From contig JBKJLF010000757.1 in assembly GCA_046597185.1 (NCBI GenBank), forward strand, positions 1 to 14,196: 14,196 nt of DNA, written 5' to 3'. Below the pieces are notes generated by a model that ran no database searches, had not been told where the DNA came from, and saw nothing but the letters and a program-made list of their open reading frames with translations. Position 1 is the first letter of the stretch; each line of letters opens with the position of its first letter. Origin of the DNA: CAMBDR01 sp046597185 (GTDB taxonomy: Bacteria; Pseudomonadota; Gammaproteobacteria; Burkholderiales; Burkholderiaceae_D). Positions 14,149 to 14,196 of this stretch are shown piece after piece. Both the position numbers and the translations under genes were made by a program.

Positions 14149-14196
14149 ATGAAATGTCCCCTTGACAACAAGCCCCGTTGGGCGCGCCGCAAAGAC
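14149..14196 (+). CDS. Start of a probable TetR-family transcriptional regulator (partial)
   Basis: Only 16 codons lie in the window: MKCPLDNKPRWARRKD. The Arg-Trp-x-Arg-Arg-Lys-Asp cluster resembles the N-terminal tail that precedes the helix-turn-helix in many betaproteobacterial TetR/AcrR repressors (typically followed by Ala-Arg-Pro-x-Glu-Leu-Leu). The near-consensus promoter and overlapping dyad just upstream fit an autoregulated repressor. It diverges from the DUF805/DcrB gene across 227 bases. With so few residues the family call is tentative, but the start codon is well placed. Confidence 0.6.
   Translation, partial: MKCPLDNKPRWARRKD

Overview
The window looks like a chromosomal segment of a betaproteobacterium, most likely Burkholderiales and possibly close to Oxalobacteraceae. 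This is inferred from the protein sequences (the RecG N-terminus, SecD and the TetR-like start) and from the block queA-tgt-yajC-secD lying divergent from recG; no database search was possible. Most genes have moderate G+C (about 57-60% in hand-counted lines) and weak Shine-Dalgarno sequences.

Left part (1-5385) is housekeeping. On the minus strand, read right to left, lie queA and tgt (two steps of queuosine tRNA modification), then yajC and the start of secD (Sec translocon accessory subunits). recG (branched-DNA helicase) diverges from queA. The first ~36 bases are an inverted copy of secD positions 347-382 joined at a short microhomology, so the left edge is probably a chimeric fold-back and not real chromosome order.

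Middle part (5386-8411) is accessory. It holds a very G+C-rich JmjC/cupin_8 protein gene on the minus strand, a ~394-base intergenic stretch with two unrelated short tandem repeats, an MFS transporter gene, and directly behind its stop codon the decayed C-terminal tail of a cytochrome P450 that keeps the haem-cysteine loop.

Right part (8412-14196) holds a 1057-residue Upf1-like superfamily 1 helicase with a long helical insertion between its Walker A and Walker B motifs. Converging on it is a 755-residue mosaic membrane protein (SseB-like region, Pro/Ala-rich linker with duplicated acidic motifs, DcrB-like domain, DUF805 membrane domain, second DcrB/PsbP-like domain). The window ends in the first 16 codons of a probable TetR-family regulator with a near-consensus promoter and a possible operator.

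A recurring theme is short tandem repeats with periods of 10-14 bases between genes (959-1008, 6443-6485, 6684-6725, 11583-11622) plus in-frame repeats inside the helicase and the mosaic protein. No rRNA, tRNA, CRISPR array or insertion sequence was seen. The least understood loci are the helicase and the mosaic DUF805/DcrB protein; a defence or secretion-related role is only a hypothesis.
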